Source of the DNA: CAZHPA01 sp964533945
GTDB taxonomy: Bacteria > Bacillota > Clostridia > Lachnospirales > WRBF01
NCBI GenBank assembly: GCA_964533945.1
Contig: CAZHPA010000005.1
Span: 19,203-83,202, forward strand
Direction: 5' to 3'
DNA: 64,000 nt
The stretch's first letter is position 1, and each line of letters starts with the position of its first letter. Made by a program: the position numbers and the translations under genes. The notes beneath the pieces were generated by a model. It had not been told where the DNA came from and ran no database searches. It was given only the letters and a program-made list of their open reading frames with translations. Positions 18,625-27,022 of this stretch are shown here, in pieces.

Positions 18625-19428
18625 TTGGAATCTAAGTTTTTAAAACTTAAAGAAACATTAATGTCGTTTGAAAAAATTGCAATAGCTTTTTCAGGCGGCG
18701 TTGATTCAACGTTTCTGCTAAAAGTTGCACATAACGTTTTAGGTAACAATGCTATAGCCATAACAATTAAAAGCGTAAACAATCCAAAAAGAGAGCTTGA
18801 AGAAGCTATACAGTTTACAAAACAACATAATATTGAATTAATTATCTTAGAAGCCAATACTTTAAGCATTCCAGAATTTTCAAAAAACCCCAAAAACAGA
18901 TGCTATTTATGCAAGAAGCAGCTTTTAAGTCAAATTATTGAAGTAGCAAATCAAAAAGGAATAAATGTTGTTGCAGAAGGTTCAAATGCTGATGATAGCC
19001 TGGAATATAGACCGGGGTCTGTTGCAATTTCGGAACTTAATGTTAAAAGCCCTTTAAAAGATGTTGGTTTAACAAAAGACGAAATACGCATTCTTTCAAA
19101 ACAGCTTAATTTAAAAACTGCAGACAAGCCTTCCTTTGCGTGTTTAGTAACAAGAATACCATATAATGAAGAAATTACGGTTGAAAAACTTCAAATGATT
19201 GAGCAAGCCGAGCAAATTATGTTTAATTTAGGGTTTAAGCAATTGCGTGTTAGGCATCATGGAAATATTGCAAGAATTGAGGTTTCTAAAAATAACTTAA
19301 ATAGTTTTGAAGAAGTTTTTAAAGAGTCTTTAAGAAGCGAAATTTATAACAGCTTTAAAAAAATTGGCTTTGAATTTGTATGTATTGATTTATTAGGATA
19401 TAGAACAGGGAGTTTTGACACAAAATGA
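18625..19428 (+). CDS. larE: LarE-type ATP-dependent sulfur transferase
   Basis: 267 residues with the PP-loop SGGVDS (23-28) at the N-terminus. LarE adenylates and thiolates the nicotinate-derived precursor of the nickel-pincer cofactor of lactate racemase. Three cysteines, Cys93 and Cys96 (CYLC) and Cys173 (FACLVTR), match the arrangement reported for LarE proteins that hold an iron-sulfur cluster, rather than the single sacrificial cysteine type. No larB, larC or larA is in the window, so the true substrate is open. TTG start at 18625, 2 nt after the trpB2 stop; ATG at 18661 would cut the first helix. Confidence 0.85.
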   Translation: MESKFLKLKETLMSFEKIAIAFSGGVDSTFLLKVAHNVLGNNAIAITIKSVNNPKRELEEAIQFTKQHNIELIILEANTLSIPEFSKNPKNRCYLCKKQLLSQIIEVANQKGINVVAEGSNADDSLEYRPGSVAISELNVKSPLKDVGLTKDEIRILSKQLNLKTADKPSFACLVTRIPYNEEITVEKLQMIEQAEQIMFNLGFKQLRVRHHGNIARIEVSKNNLNSFEEVFKESLRSEIYNSFKKIGFEFVCIDLLGYRTGSFDTK

Positions 19429-20141
19429 GCACATTTTTACGCACAAAATTGCTTTTGGGGAAAGAAGCAACCGATAAACTTGAAAATTCAAAAGTTGCCG
19501 TTTTTGGCATTGGGGGCGTTGGTTCGTTTGCTGCCGAAGCGCTTGCAAGAACAGGCGTTTTTAACATTTGGTTAATAGACAAGGATGTTGTTAGTATAAC
19601 TAACATTAATCGGCAATTGGTTGCCAACCATAACACTATAGGAATGAAAAAAGTTGATGTTATGAAGCAACGCATACTTGAAATAAACCCAGAAGCTTCT
19701 ATTTGTGCAGTTCCTATTTTTTACGGTGAAGAAATAGCAGAAGATATAGATTTATCGCAATTTGACTACATTATAGATGCTATAGATACAGTTTCTTCAA
19801 AGTTAACACTTATTGAAAGAGCTAAAAAAGCTAATGTTAAAATAATTAGCAGCATGGGAGCAGGCAATAAGCTTGACCCAACTCAGCTTCTAGTTTCCGA
19901 TATTTACAAAACTTCTGTTTGTGCACTTGCCAAAGTTATGCGTAAAGAACTTAAAGCAAGAAACATTGAAAGTTTAAAAGTAGTATATTCAAAAGAGCAG
20001 GCTATTCCCATTAAAGAAGAAGATGAAAACTATAATGACGAAAGCAACAACAAGCGTAAAATTATAGGAAGCGCCATATTTGTTCCTTCTGCTTTTGGTA
20101 TTTGCATGGCAGCAGAAGTTGTTAAAGACTTAACCACTTAA
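19425..20141 (+). CDS. tcdA: tRNA threonylcarbamoyladenosine dehydratase (TcdA/ThiF-like)
   Basis: 238 residues of the E1-like ThiF/MoeB fold: the ATP-binding GIGGVGS (28-34), DKDVVSITNINRQ, and GMKKVDVMKQR. TcdA cyclises t6A at position 37 of ANN-decoding tRNAs. SSMGAGNKLDPT and the C-terminal GSAIFVPSAFG are as in TcdA. ATGA overlap with larE implies coupling. Confidence 0.9.
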   Translation: MSTFLRTKLLLGKEATDKLENSKVAVFGIGGVGSFAAEALARTGVFNIWLIDKDVVSITNINRQLVANHNTIGMKKVDVMKQRILEINPEASICAVPIFYGEEIAEDIDLSQFDYIIDAIDTVSSKLTLIERAKKANVKIISSMGAGNKLDPTQLLVSDIYKTSVCALAKVMRKELKARNIESLKVVYSKEQAIPIKEEDENYNDESNNKRKIIGSAIFVPSAFGICMAAEVVKDLTT

Positions 20142-20174
20142 CCAAAAAGCTATATTAGCTGGGGGTGTTATAAA

Positions 20175-20963
20175 ATTTATAAAGAAAATGTATTAAAGTT
20201 TATTATTATAATACCTATTATTGCAATTTCTATAAGATTTCCTATTTTCTTTTTACTCCTTTTTATATATTTAGTTGTATTATTTCTAGGTTCTATTTTA
20301 GCCTTTATGGGCAATTACCAATTTGCGCTTGGCAATGCAAACAAAGCCATTGCCCTTTATAAGTTAGCAATATCTAAAAACACCAAAAATTCTGTTGCAT
20401 ATTTAAATTATGCAATTATATTGGTTAAGGACGGCAACCCTAAAGAAGCGCTTTTGTATTTAGAAAAAGCCAGAAAATTTAATGGAGCCAAAAACGTAAT
20501 TACAGCCAAAGGTATTGCTTTAACAATAGGTACTTGTTATTGGGTTATGGGAGAAATTGACAAAGCTATTGGGGAACTTGAAAACCTTAAAGCTAAATAT
20601 GAATATGTTAACCACCATGTTTTAACAACGCTTGGGTATTTATATATCGTTAAAGGAGATTTAGAAAAAGCTTTACAATATACGAACGAAGCTATAGAAG
20701 ACACACCTAATTCGGGTTCTGCGTTTGATAATTTAGGTCAAATTTTCCTCTTAAAAGGCGAACAGGATAAAGCTAGGGAAGCATTTTTAAAAGCTGTTGA
20801 ATTTAATAAAGATTTAGTAGACAGCTACTACTATTTAGGGATAATTGCAGAAGAACAAAGCAATAAGCAAGAAGCCAAAAGCTATTTTGAAAAGGCTGCT
20901 GCTTGCAGTATTACATCACTTAATACGGTTACAAAAGAACAAATTTTAGAAAAACTAGCTTAA
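20175..20963 (+). CDS. Membrane-anchored tetratricopeptide repeat protein with apparent AUU start
   Basis: The TPR part begins near the ATG at 20307, but the frame stays open upstream to 20142 and encodes about 44 residues with two hydrophobic stretches (FIIIIPIIAI and FFLLLFIYLVVLFLGSILA). These form a convincing membrane anchor. The only start with a ribosome binding site is ATT at 20175, 7 nt after GGGGGTG. No ATG, GTG or TTG in frame precedes the hydrophobic part. About five TPR units follow (for example YLNYAIILVKDGNPKEALLYL). Starting at 20307 would delete the anchor and leave no ribosome binding site. Function unknown; partner-binding scaffold likely. Confidence 0.72.
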   Translation: MYKENVLKFIIIIPIIAISIRFPIFFLLLFIYLVVLFLGSILAFMGNYQFALGNANKAIALYKLAISKNTKNSVAYLNYAIILVKDGNPKEALLYLEKARKFNGAKNVITAKGIALTIGTCYWVMGEIDKAIGELENLKAKYEYVNHHVLTTLGYLYIVKGDLEKALQYTNEAIEDTPNSGSAFDNLGQIFLLKGEQDKAREAFLKAVEFNKDLVDSYYYLGIIAEEQSNKQEAKSYFEKAAACSITSLNTVTKEQILEKLA

Positions 20964-20970
20964 AAACTTT

Positions 20971-21006
20971 AAGGAAAGGAAAAGCTGCAAAATATATTTT
21001 TGTAGC
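20971..21006 (+). promoter_or_regulatory. Distant ribosome binding site with 9-bp hairpin before topB
   Basis: AAGGAAAGGA (20971-20980) is 36 nt from the ATG at 21017. GCTGCAAAA (20984-20992) pairs with TTTTGTAGC (20998-21006), one G-T included. With the stem folded the effective spacing is about 13 nt. It resembles the element before the XRE gene at 7793-7835. Confidence 0.55.
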
Positions 21007-21016
21007 AATTTAACAA

Positions 21017-23227
21017 ATGAAAAGCGTTGTATTAGCGGAAAAACCATCTGTTGGACGTGACATTGCAAGAGTTTTAAATTGCAAGCAAAAAGGAAACGGA
21101 TATTTAGAAGGCGACAAATATATTGTAACATGGGCGCTTGGGCATCTTGTGACGCTTGCAACGCCTGAACAATACGATAAAAAATATAAAACATGGAATA
21201 TAGACGATTTGCCTATTATTCCTGAAAAGATGAAGCTTGTTGTAATTAAAGAAACAGGCGGGCAATATAAAGCTGTTAGAGAGCAACTATGCAGAAAAGA
21301 CGTAAACCAGATTATAATTGCAACAGATGCCGGAAGAGAAGGAGAACTTGTTGCACGCTGGATTATTGAAATGTCGGGGGTTAGAAAACCAATTAAGCGG
21401 CTTTGGATTTCATCCGTTACCGACAAAGCTATTAAAGAAGGATTTAGCAGTTTAAAAGATGGCAAGCTTTACGAAGGATTGTACAATTCTGCCGTGTCTC
21501 GTTCGGAGGCAGATTGGATTGTTGGAATGAACGCTTCCCGTGCATTAACTTGCAAATATAACGCACAGCTTTCATGTGGTAGAGTTCAAACACCAACGCT
21601 TGCAATTATTGCACATAGAGAGCAGGAAATTAGAAACTTTGTGCCTAAGCCATATTATGGAATAACGGCAAGTGCAGCTTCTGGTCAAGGAAGTTTGAAG
21701 CTAACTTGGCAAGATTCAAAAACAAATTCAACCCGCTGTTTCGATAAGCAGCAAGCAGACAGCATTTTTGAAAGTGTTAAAGGTAAAAACGGAACAATTG
21801 TAGAAGTTAATAAAGCTATGAAAAAGAAATATGCCCCAAAACTATACGATTTAACTGAATTACAGCGTGATGCCAACAAGTTATATAATTTTTCGGCAAA
21901 AGATACATTATCATATATGCAGTCTTTGTATGAAAGACATAAAGTTTTAACATATCCTCGTACAGATTCACGCTATATTTCAACAGACATTGTACCTACG
22001 CTTAAAGACAGAGTTCGTGCTTGTGGAGTTGGTTCATTTTCTAAGTTTTGTCATAAAATATTGCAAAAACCAATTATAGGAAACAATACATTTGTTGATA
22101 ACGCCAAAGTTTCAGACCACCATGCAATTATACCAACAGAACAAACAGTTATATTATCCGATTTTTCGGCAAGTGAACGAAAAATATATGAACTTGTTGT
22201 TAAAAGATTTTTAGCCGTGCTTATGCCGCCTTTTGAATACGAGCAAACTACAATTAAAGCAAAAATTGGAAACGAAACTTTTTATGCTAAAGGTAAAATT
22301 GTTAAGTCGCTAGGTTTTAAAGAAATATACGGCTCAAATGCAATAGCGGAAGATGATGACGAAAACGACGACGATATTTCAGAGCAAAACTTGCCTAACG
22401 TTAAAAAAGGCGAACAACTAAAAATAACAAATTTAACACAAACTCAAGGCAAAACAAAACCGCCATCGCCGTTTAATGAAGCAACGCTTCTTTCGGCTAT
22501 GGAAAACCCTGCTGCATATATGAAAACTTCCGACAAGGCATTAATTAAAACAATCGGTGAAACAGGCGGCCTAGGAACTGTTGCAACACGAGCCGATATT
22601 ATAGAAAAGCTTTTTAATTCATTTTGCATTGAAAAAAGCGGCAAAAACATTAACATAACATCAAAAGGAAAACAACTTTTGGAACTTGTGCCTAAAGAAT
22701 TAAAATCCCCAGAACTAACGGCAAAATGGGAACAAACTCTTGGGGCAATTGCTAAAAATAATGTTGATAAAAAACAATTTTTAGGTGAAATGAAAAACTA
22801 TACAATTAATATTGTTAGTACAATTGCTAAAAGTTCGGAAATTTATAAGCATGACAACATAACTATGGAACGCTGTCCTGAATGCGGAAAATTTATGCTT
22901 GATGTAAACGGCAAAAACGGCAAAATGCTAGTTTGCCAAAACAGAGATTGCGGACATAGGAAAGTTGTTGCAACAATAAGTAATGCACGTTGTCCAAATT
23001 GCCACAAAAAGCTTACCATAAAAGGCAAAGGGGAAACGCAAACTTTTGTTTGCCCTTGCGGATTTAGCGAAAAAATGTCTGCATTTAAAAAACGCCGAGA
23101 AGCGGAAGGCGACAAAGCTTCTAAGAAAGACGTTTCAAAAATTATTAATCAAATTAACAAAGAAAATGATAAAGCTGGATTTAACAATGCATTTGCTAAA
23201 GCTTTTAAAGATTTAGGGTTAAAATAA
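21017..23227 (+). CDS. topB: DNA topoisomerase III (type IA)
   Basis: 736 residues. The Toprim start is VLAEKPSVGRDIARVL and its acidic cluster ATDAGREGE lies near residue 100. The active-site tyrosine is Tyr313 in TYPRTDSRY. The C-terminal region carries zinc-binding pairs (CPEC...CQNRDCG and CPNC...CPCG). Acts on single-stranded DNA to resolve precatenanes and recombination intermediates. A 20-residue acidic insert (EDDDENDDD) lies about residue 455. The start is fixed by homology to MKSVVLAEKPS. Confidence 0.93.
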   Translation: MKSVVLAEKPSVGRDIARVLNCKQKGNGYLEGDKYIVTWALGHLVTLATPEQYDKKYKTWNIDDLPIIPEKMKLVVIKETGGQYKAVREQLCRKDVNQIIIATDAGREGELVARWIIEMSGVRKPIKRLWISSVTDKAIKEGFSSLKDGKLYEGLYNSAVSRSEADWIVGMNASRALTCKYNAQLSCGRVQTPTLAIIAHREQEIRNFVPKPYYGITASAASGQGSLKLTWQDSKTNSTRCFDKQQADSIFESVKGKNGTIVEVNKAMKKKYAPKLYDLTELQRDANKLYNFSAKDTLSYMQSLYERHKVLTYPRTDSRYISTDIVPTLKDRVRACGVGSFSKFCHKILQKPIIGNNTFVDNAKVSDHHAIIPTEQTVILSDFSASERKIYELVVKRFLAVLMPPFEYEQTTIKAKIGNETFYAKGKIVKSLGFKEIYGSNAIAEDDDENDDDISEQNLPNVKKGEQLKITNLTQTQGKTKPPSPFNEATLLSAMENPAAYMKTSDKALIKTIGETGGLGTVATRADIIEKLFNSFCIEKSGKNINITSKGKQLLELVPKELKSPELTAKWEQTLGAIAKNNVDKKQFLGEMKNYTINIVSTIAKSSEIYKHDNITMERCPECGKFMLDVNGKNGKMLVCQNRDCGHRKVVATISNARCPNCHKKLTIKGKGETQTFVCPCGFSEKMSAFKKRREAEGDKASKKDVSKIINQINKENDKAGFNNAFAKAFKDLGLK

Positions 23228-23228
23228 C

Positions 23229-23262
23229 AACAAGCCGCCCGGTTAGTTTCGGACGGCTTGTT
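23229..23262 (+). terminator. Bidirectional terminator between topB and the EAL gene
   Basis: AACAAGCCG pairs with CGGCTTGTT, with an inner CCG/CGG. Followed by TTTATTAATTTTT; convergent genes flank it. Confidence 0.8.
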
Positions 23263-23264
23263 TA

Positions 23265-25493
23265 TTAATTTTTAGGAAATAATTTTTCAAATTCTGAAAT
23301 AGGTATTGGTTTTGAATATAAATAACCTTGCGCCATATCGCATTCTAAAGATTTTAAAAGGCTTGCTTGTGGCAATGTTTCAACGCCTTCTGTAACAACT
23401 GTCATTTGAAGTTCTTTTGCTAACCTAATCATATTAGCCAAAACTGTTTGACCTCTTTCATCATCTTCTGTTTTATTTAAAAATTCTTTATCTATTTTAA
23501 GTACACTTGCAGGTATTTGTTTAAGGAAATTAAGCGATGAATACCCAGAGCCAAAGTCATCAATTGAAATACCAAAGCCCAAACTTAAAAGTTTGTTGGT
23601 AATTTGTAAAAGCGACTCCATATCTTCTTGAAATGTTGTTTCTGTCAGTTCAATCTCAATTGCATTGGGCGGAATGTTGTATTTTTTAACAATATCGTGA
23701 ACAATGTTTACGTAATTTGGAGAGTTCATAAGCACTTTAGATTGATTTACAGAAATTGGTACAATATCAACGCCATCATCTAACAACTTTCTTTGAAGCT
23801 TACATGCCTCCTCAAGCACAAATAAATCTATTTCAACTATAAACCCATTTCTTTCAAAAAGAGGAATAAAATTTGCAGGAGCGATAATGCCTTTGGTTGG
23901 GTGTATCCAGCGAACCAATGCCTCTGCTCCTTCTATTTTTTCGCTTGAAAGCCCAAACTTTGGCTGCATATACACAACAAATTCGCTATTTGAAAGTGCT
24001 TGATGCATAGAGTTTTCAATTTCATTTGCTTTTAATGCATCTTCCCTTATTCTATCATCGTACATAGTTAAAGTTTGTTTTCCGCTTTTTTTAGAAACTT
24101 TTTGCGCCATGGTTGCTTTCTCTAAAAGTACTGCAATATTATCAGTACCGTTCCATTTGCTAACCCCAATTGAAAGATGTATTTTTTGATTAGCAATTAC
24201 GTTTTTATTCATTTCATGGAATGTTTTTAAAAAAATTCCACCACGTCTTAAAATTTCATCTTCTCCATTGTATTGTATCATAACAACAAAATTATCATTG
24301 GAACTTCTTGAAAAAATTTCTTCCTGTGCTAAACTCGAAGATACTGACTTTGCTAAATTAATTAAAACTTTATCTCCAATTTTGAATCCAAAAATATCAT
24401 TTACTAGTTTAAAATTAATAATATCAAATTTAATAACAGCAAAATTGCAATCTTTATGTTTTTTAAGCATTTCTTCTGCATCAATTTTAAATTTGGCTAA
24501 ATTTTTAGCGCCTGTAAGCTCATCATAATAAGCAAGCTTTTCAATTTGTTTTCTGTTATTTTTTTCCATAAACAATATTTTAATAAAAACAATAATACTT
24601 AAACTGGCAATTAAAACAAGAATCATAATCATTGAATTTCCAGTGCTTTTTTGGTTTGATGAAATACTGTAGTTTGGTATTGCACATAGCAAGTACCAAT
24701 CGTTAATTCCTTCTAAAGGTGTGTAACTAACAATTTTAGTTTCTCCTTTAAACGAAAAGCTAATTACACCGGATTTTTTATGAGCAAAATCTGTTTTTAA
24801 CTTAATTGCAAGCCCTGGGTCTTTGCTTTCAAATTCAATTTTTTCAAAATATGTTCCTTCAAACTCTTTTGTGTCGCTGTAGTTTGAATGAACTAAAACT
24901 TCACCGTTGCTTGTAGCTATAAACGAATGCCCCTTTCCGTCGTAAAAATTGTTTGTAAGCTTATCAAGCACCGTATCTAAATATCTTGAACCAACGATAC
25001 CATAATGCATTGTTCCGTGCAAAGGAACAGGTGCTGAAAAAGCTATAATTTCAGTTGAGCCTGATGTATCTTCCGTTGGTTTTGAAATAGCAGGCTCCAT
25101 ACTAACATTTTTTTTATATGTGTAAGAGCCATATATGTTGCCAAAAATGTCGTCTGTTGTAGTTAAATTTCCTTGTAAATCGTAATATGAAAAGCGCAAA
25201 TAGTTATTTTTGCTTGCAAAAAACTTTAAGAATTGCAAAATTTCTTCTTTACTTTTTACTTGATTTGACAGGCTATATGAAACTGCCACAACTTCTTCAA
25301 GACTTCTTTGCAGTTCTGATTGTATTAATGCTGCAACGTGAATTGTTTCATTTGTTATTCTGTCAACAATTTCATTATATAAATTTCTTTTAATTCTGTC
25401 TAAATAAAAAATGCAAGCGATTATAAAAGCTAAAACAACGACTCCTATTAATAAAATGCTATTCCATTTTTTCAGTGCATGAAATTTATGCAT
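23265..25493 (-). CDS. Membrane Cache-GGDEF-EAL protein (probable c-di-GMP phosphodiesterase)
   Basis: 742 residues: transmembrane helix at about 13-31, an extracytoplasmic Cache-like sensor (about 35-270), a second helix (about 283-307), a GGDEF domain and an EAL domain. The GGDEF signature is degenerate (SSNDNF where GGDEF should be), so cyclase activity is unlikely. The EAL domain looks intact: EALVRW, ELTETTF, DDFGSGYSS, and DKEF. It probably degrades cyclic di-GMP in response to an external ligand, perhaps tuning adhesion or motility. The start has a ribosome binding site (AAGGAG) on the minus strand. Confidence 0.9.
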   Translation of the reverse strand: MHKFHALKKWNSILLIGVVVLAFIIACIFYLDRIKRNLYNEIVDRITNETIHVAALIQSELQRSLEEVVAVSYSLSNQVKSKEEILQFLKFFASKNNYLRFSYYDLQGNLTTTDDIFGNIYGSYTYKKNVSMEPAISKPTEDTSGSTEIIAFSAPVPLHGTMHYGIVGSRYLDTVLDKLTNNFYDGKGHSFIATSNGEVLVHSNYSDTKEFEGTYFEKIEFESKDPGLAIKLKTDFAHKKSGVISFSFKGETKIVSYTPLEGINDWYLLCAIPNYSISSNQKSTGNSMIMILVLIASLSIIVFIKILFMEKNNRKQIEKLAYYDELTGAKNLAKFKIDAEEMLKKHKDCNFAVIKFDIINFKLVNDIFGFKIGDKVLINLAKSVSSSLAQEEIFSRSSNDNFVVMIQYNGEDEILRRGGIFLKTFHEMNKNVIANQKIHLSIGVSKWNGTDNIAVLLEKATMAQKVSKKSGKQTLTMYDDRIREDALKANEIENSMHQALSNSEFVVYMQPKFGLSSEKIEGAEALVRWIHPTKGIIAPANFIPLFERNGFIVEIDLFVLEEACKLQRKLLDDGVDIVPISVNQSKVLMNSPNYVNIVHDIVKKYNIPPNAIEIELTETTFQEDMESLLQITNKLLSLGFGISIDDFGSGYSSLNFLKQIPASVLKIDKEFLNKTEDDERGQTVLANMIRLAKELQMTVVTEGVETLPQASLLKSLECDMAQGYLYSKPIPISEFEKLFPKN

Positions 25494-25658
25494 TAAAAAA
25501 ACTCCTTAAAATTTAAAATCCATATTATGATACAACAAAAAATCTTATTTGTCTATTATAATTTTCCTCTTTTAATTTAGGTTAAAATAGTATAAAATGA
25601 ATAAAGGGCATACAAAAGCTACATACTAAATAGTTAAAATATATAAGGGGTGTTTTTT

Positions 25659-26750
25659 ATGGTTTCGTATCAAATTTTACAAAACACAATTGAGGGGCTT
25701 AAAAATATTACAAGACACGAAATATCTGTTGTTGAAAGAGAAGGAAAAGTAATTGCAAGCACGGAAGAAGAAATGATTGGGAAAGAAATTGATGGGCTAA
25801 ATGGCTTTTTAATTTCTCAAGCCGAAAGCCAAAGTAGTTTGGGCTACCAATACTTTAAAGTGTTTGACAACGGCATTGTTGAATATGTCATTTTAATAAA
25901 AGGGGTTGAAGAAGAATCATATTTAATCGGGCGAATTACTTCTTTCCAAATTCAAAGCTTGCTCGTTGCATATAAAGAACGCTACGATAAGGACAATTTC
26001 ATTAAAAACTTGCTTTTAGACAATTTGCTTTTAGTTGATATATATAATAGAGCTAAAAAGCTTCATGTTGAAAATAACGTTAGAAGAGTTGTTTATTTAA
26101 TTGAGGCGGAAATAGACAGAGAATTAAATGCTGTTGAAATTGTTAGAAACATTTTCCCAACAAGGCTTAAAGATTTTGTAACTGCAGTTGACGAAAGAAG
26201 CATAATTTTAGTTAAAGAACTTAGAGATAAAGACGACGACGAAGCTATTGAATCTATAGCAAAAACAATTTACGATACATTAAGTGTTGAAGCTATGTGC
26301 AGCGTTCATGTTGCAATTGGAACGGTTGTTATGGATTTAAAAAATGTTAGCGCTTCATATAAAGAAGCTAAAATGGCACTTGAAGTTGGAAAAATATTTG
26401 AAGCAAGCAAAAATATTGTAAATTACAAGCAATTGGGAATAGGTAGGTTAATATACCAACTTCCAACCCCTCTTTGCAAAATGTTTGTAAATGAAGTTTT
26501 GCATGGCATTTCATTAAGCCAATTTGACGACGAAATATTTACAACAGCAAATAAATTTTTTGAAAACAATTTAAATGTTTCTGAAACGTCACGTCAATTA
26601 TATATTCACCGCAACACGCTAGTTTACAGGCTTGATAAGCTTCAAAAAATGACAGGGCTTGACCTTAGAAACTTTGATGATGCAATAACTTTTAAAATTA
26701 CATTAATGGTTAGTAAATATATGGAATATAAAGATAAATTTATGTTCTAA
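25659..26750 (+). CDS. PucR/CdaR-type helix-turn-helix regulator
   Basis: 363 residues. N-terminal sensing domain of the sugar-diacid-recognition kind (residues about 5-130), a middle GGDEF-like fold (about 140-270), and a C-terminal PucR helix-turn-helix (LNVSETSRQLYIHRNTLVYRL; the hallmark is RNTLxYRL). The ATG at 25659 has AAGGGGTG upstream. It is transcribed away from the EAL gene and is followed by no obvious metabolic partner, so its inducer is unknown. Confidence 0.85.
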   Translation: MVSYQILQNTIEGLKNITRHEISVVEREGKVIASTEEEMIGKEIDGLNGFLISQAESQSSLGYQYFKVFDNGIVEYVILIKGVEEESYLIGRITSFQIQSLLVAYKERYDKDNFIKNLLLDNLLLVDIYNRAKKLHVENNVRRVVYLIEAEIDRELNAVEIVRNIFPTRLKDFVTAVDERSIILVKELRDKDDDEAIESIAKTIYDTLSVEAMCSVHVAIGTVVMDLKNVSASYKEAKMALEVGKIFEASKNIVNYKQLGIGRLIYQLPTPLCKMFVNEVLHGISLSQFDDEIFTTANKFFENNLNVSETSRQLYIHRNTLVYRLDKLQKMTGLDLRNFDDAITFKITLMVSKYMEYKDKFMF

Positions 26751-26889
26751 TTGCCCAACAACAAATTTATTTATGCAAAATGGCTAAATTAAATGCTTTT
26801 TGCCTTACAAAGCATAGCATAAAGCCTATTGTTTTTAATTGCAATAAATAAAATTAACATATTGTATCTAAAAAAATATAAAATTCTGC

Positions 26890-26945
26890 TTGAATTGTAC
26901 AAAGGTTTGTGATATTTTAAATTTAGGGGTTTTAAACAAACCTTT
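26890..26945 (+). promoter_or_regulatory. Putative promoter and 10-bp inverted repeat upstream of EF-G-like gene
   Basis: TTGAAT (26890-26895), 17 nt, TATTTT (26913-26918). A perfect inverted repeat AAAGGTTTGT (26901-26910)/ACAAACCTTT (26936-26945) brackets the -10 and likely start point. As an operator it would block transcription; as RNA it would fold only if transcription starts further upstream. The rest of the 270-nt gap 26751-27022 shows nothing more. Confidence 0.4.
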
Positions 26946-27022
26946 AAAAGCTTCAAACATTTTTGTTAGCTATAGACAAAGTTTTTGCTTGCTTAAAACT
27001 ATTTCGTCAGGAGGTTTTTAAT

